Origin: Roseomonas sp. E05
GTDB taxonomy: Bacteria; Pseudomonadota; Alphaproteobacteria; Acetobacterales; Acetobacteraceae
Direction: 5' to 3'
Assembly: GCF_030063475.1 (NCBI RefSeq)
Contig: NZ_JASIRT010000040.1
Location: 1 to 44,930, forward strand
DNA: 44,930 nucleotides
In this document: in pieces, positions 44,527 to 44,930 of the stretch
Layout: every line of letters begins with the position of its first letter
How positions within the stretch are numbered: position 1 is the first letter of the stretch
Translations under genes and position numbers: made by a program
The notes under the pieces: model-generated
Database searches by the model: none
What the model saw: the letters and a program-made list of their open reading frames with translations, nothing else
Told to the model about the DNA's origin: nothing

Positions 44527-44593
44527 AGGGTTGAATGGCACGGCCGCTCGCTGATCCTGCCGGTCGGCCGCCGCAAACCTGACGAGCGGGCGC

Positions 44594-44918
44594 ATGTCCA
44601 ATCCCGGCCTCGCTCTCTTTCCTGATGGCCGCGAGTTCTTCCGCGTCCTCATCAAGGCCGAGAAGGACGACATGGACGTCGACCTCGCCGAGCAGGACAT
44701 GGTCGAAGCCGCCCAGCGCCTCGTCGCCCGTCACCCGGAGGTCGGCGCCATCGTGCTGGAATGCGCGAACATGCCGCCTTACACCGCCGCCGTGCAGCGC
44801 ACCACTGGCGGTGTAGCACGTCGATTGGGATGAGCGCTGGGCGTCAACTATGATGAGCGCCGCGGATGCGGTGGTGAAGGTTGTCCAGATGTCGCGCTGC
44901 GACAAGAGGGGACGGTAA
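44594..44918 (+). pseudogene. Asp/Glu racemase-family gene, 3' remnant
   Basis: From ATG 44594 the frame reads LVARHPEVGAIVLECANMPP then YTAAVQRTTG, the C-terminal catalytic-Cys region of aspartate/glutamate racemase-like proteins (C-T/A-N-M-P-P-Y). After TTG the family continues LPVYDV; here the frame ends in GGVARRLG at 44833. The expected continuation (HVDWDERW) is found in another frame behind an extra TAG, so both a frameshift and a nonsense codon are present. The N-terminal half of the family is missing. A decayed fragment. Confidence 0.6.
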
Positions 44919-44930
44919 TTGACGTTGCGC

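Overview
The window is very GC-rich DNA with dense, overlapping genes. Gene content (paired ArsR/sulfide-oxidation modules, IS66 with a pRiA4b ORF-3 passenger, IS5 and IS3 remnants, RES toxin) suggests an Alphaproteobacterium. An Acetobacteraceae (Roseomonas-like) chromosome or large plasmid is my best guess; that is inference from style and content, with no marker gene to prove it.

Left third (294-8233): a divergent sulfur-oxidation locus. On the minus strand, peroxiredoxin, an ArsR regulator, a TauE/SafE exporter and a TsdA-like dihaem thiosulfate dehydrogenase form one operon. On the plus strand lie sulfide:quinone oxidoreductase, persulfide dioxygenase, a SoxB-like metallophosphoesterase and a Tat-exported DsrE-like protein. 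Sulfide would be oxidised to persulfide, then sulfite, and exported. Next comes a thiol/copper-stress module (8251-14261): a TlpA-like thioredoxin facing away from a two-component system, which is coupled by overlapping codons to ScsB (DsbD-like) and followed by ScsC (DsbA-like). A PmrA/QseB-like box sits before the regulator. Small hypothetical genes and an acyltransferase follow.

Middle (16590-20822): a second sulfide cassette (DUF442 phosphatase, a BigR/SqrR-type persulfide sensor, a second persulfide dioxygenase, two YeeE/YedE-type transporter halves) bracketed by two copies, one decayed and one full length, of the same IS5-family element. It looks like a composite transposon. Further on are a broken DUF1264-like gene, a lipoprotein and a secreted nuclease.

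Right half (22612-44526): a probable defence island. It holds a RES toxin with its antitoxin, a two-gene system of 1558 and 1755 codons resembling Druantia type III (a sigma-like HTH protein plus a DEAD/DEAH-DUF1998 helicase), a truncated methyltransferase, an IS66 element with a dead transposase, an ABC-transporter remnant, and an overlapping pair of an Eco57I-class adenine methyltransferase and an Fe-S-type SF2 helicase. The last pair is preceded by a cluster of perfect palindromes, and its helicase gene carries a near-perfect 21-bp inverted repeat inside the coding sequence. I regard this methylase-helicase pair and the large helicase pair as the best candidates for under-described systems. 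The window ends in a broken Asp/Glu racemase-like gene.
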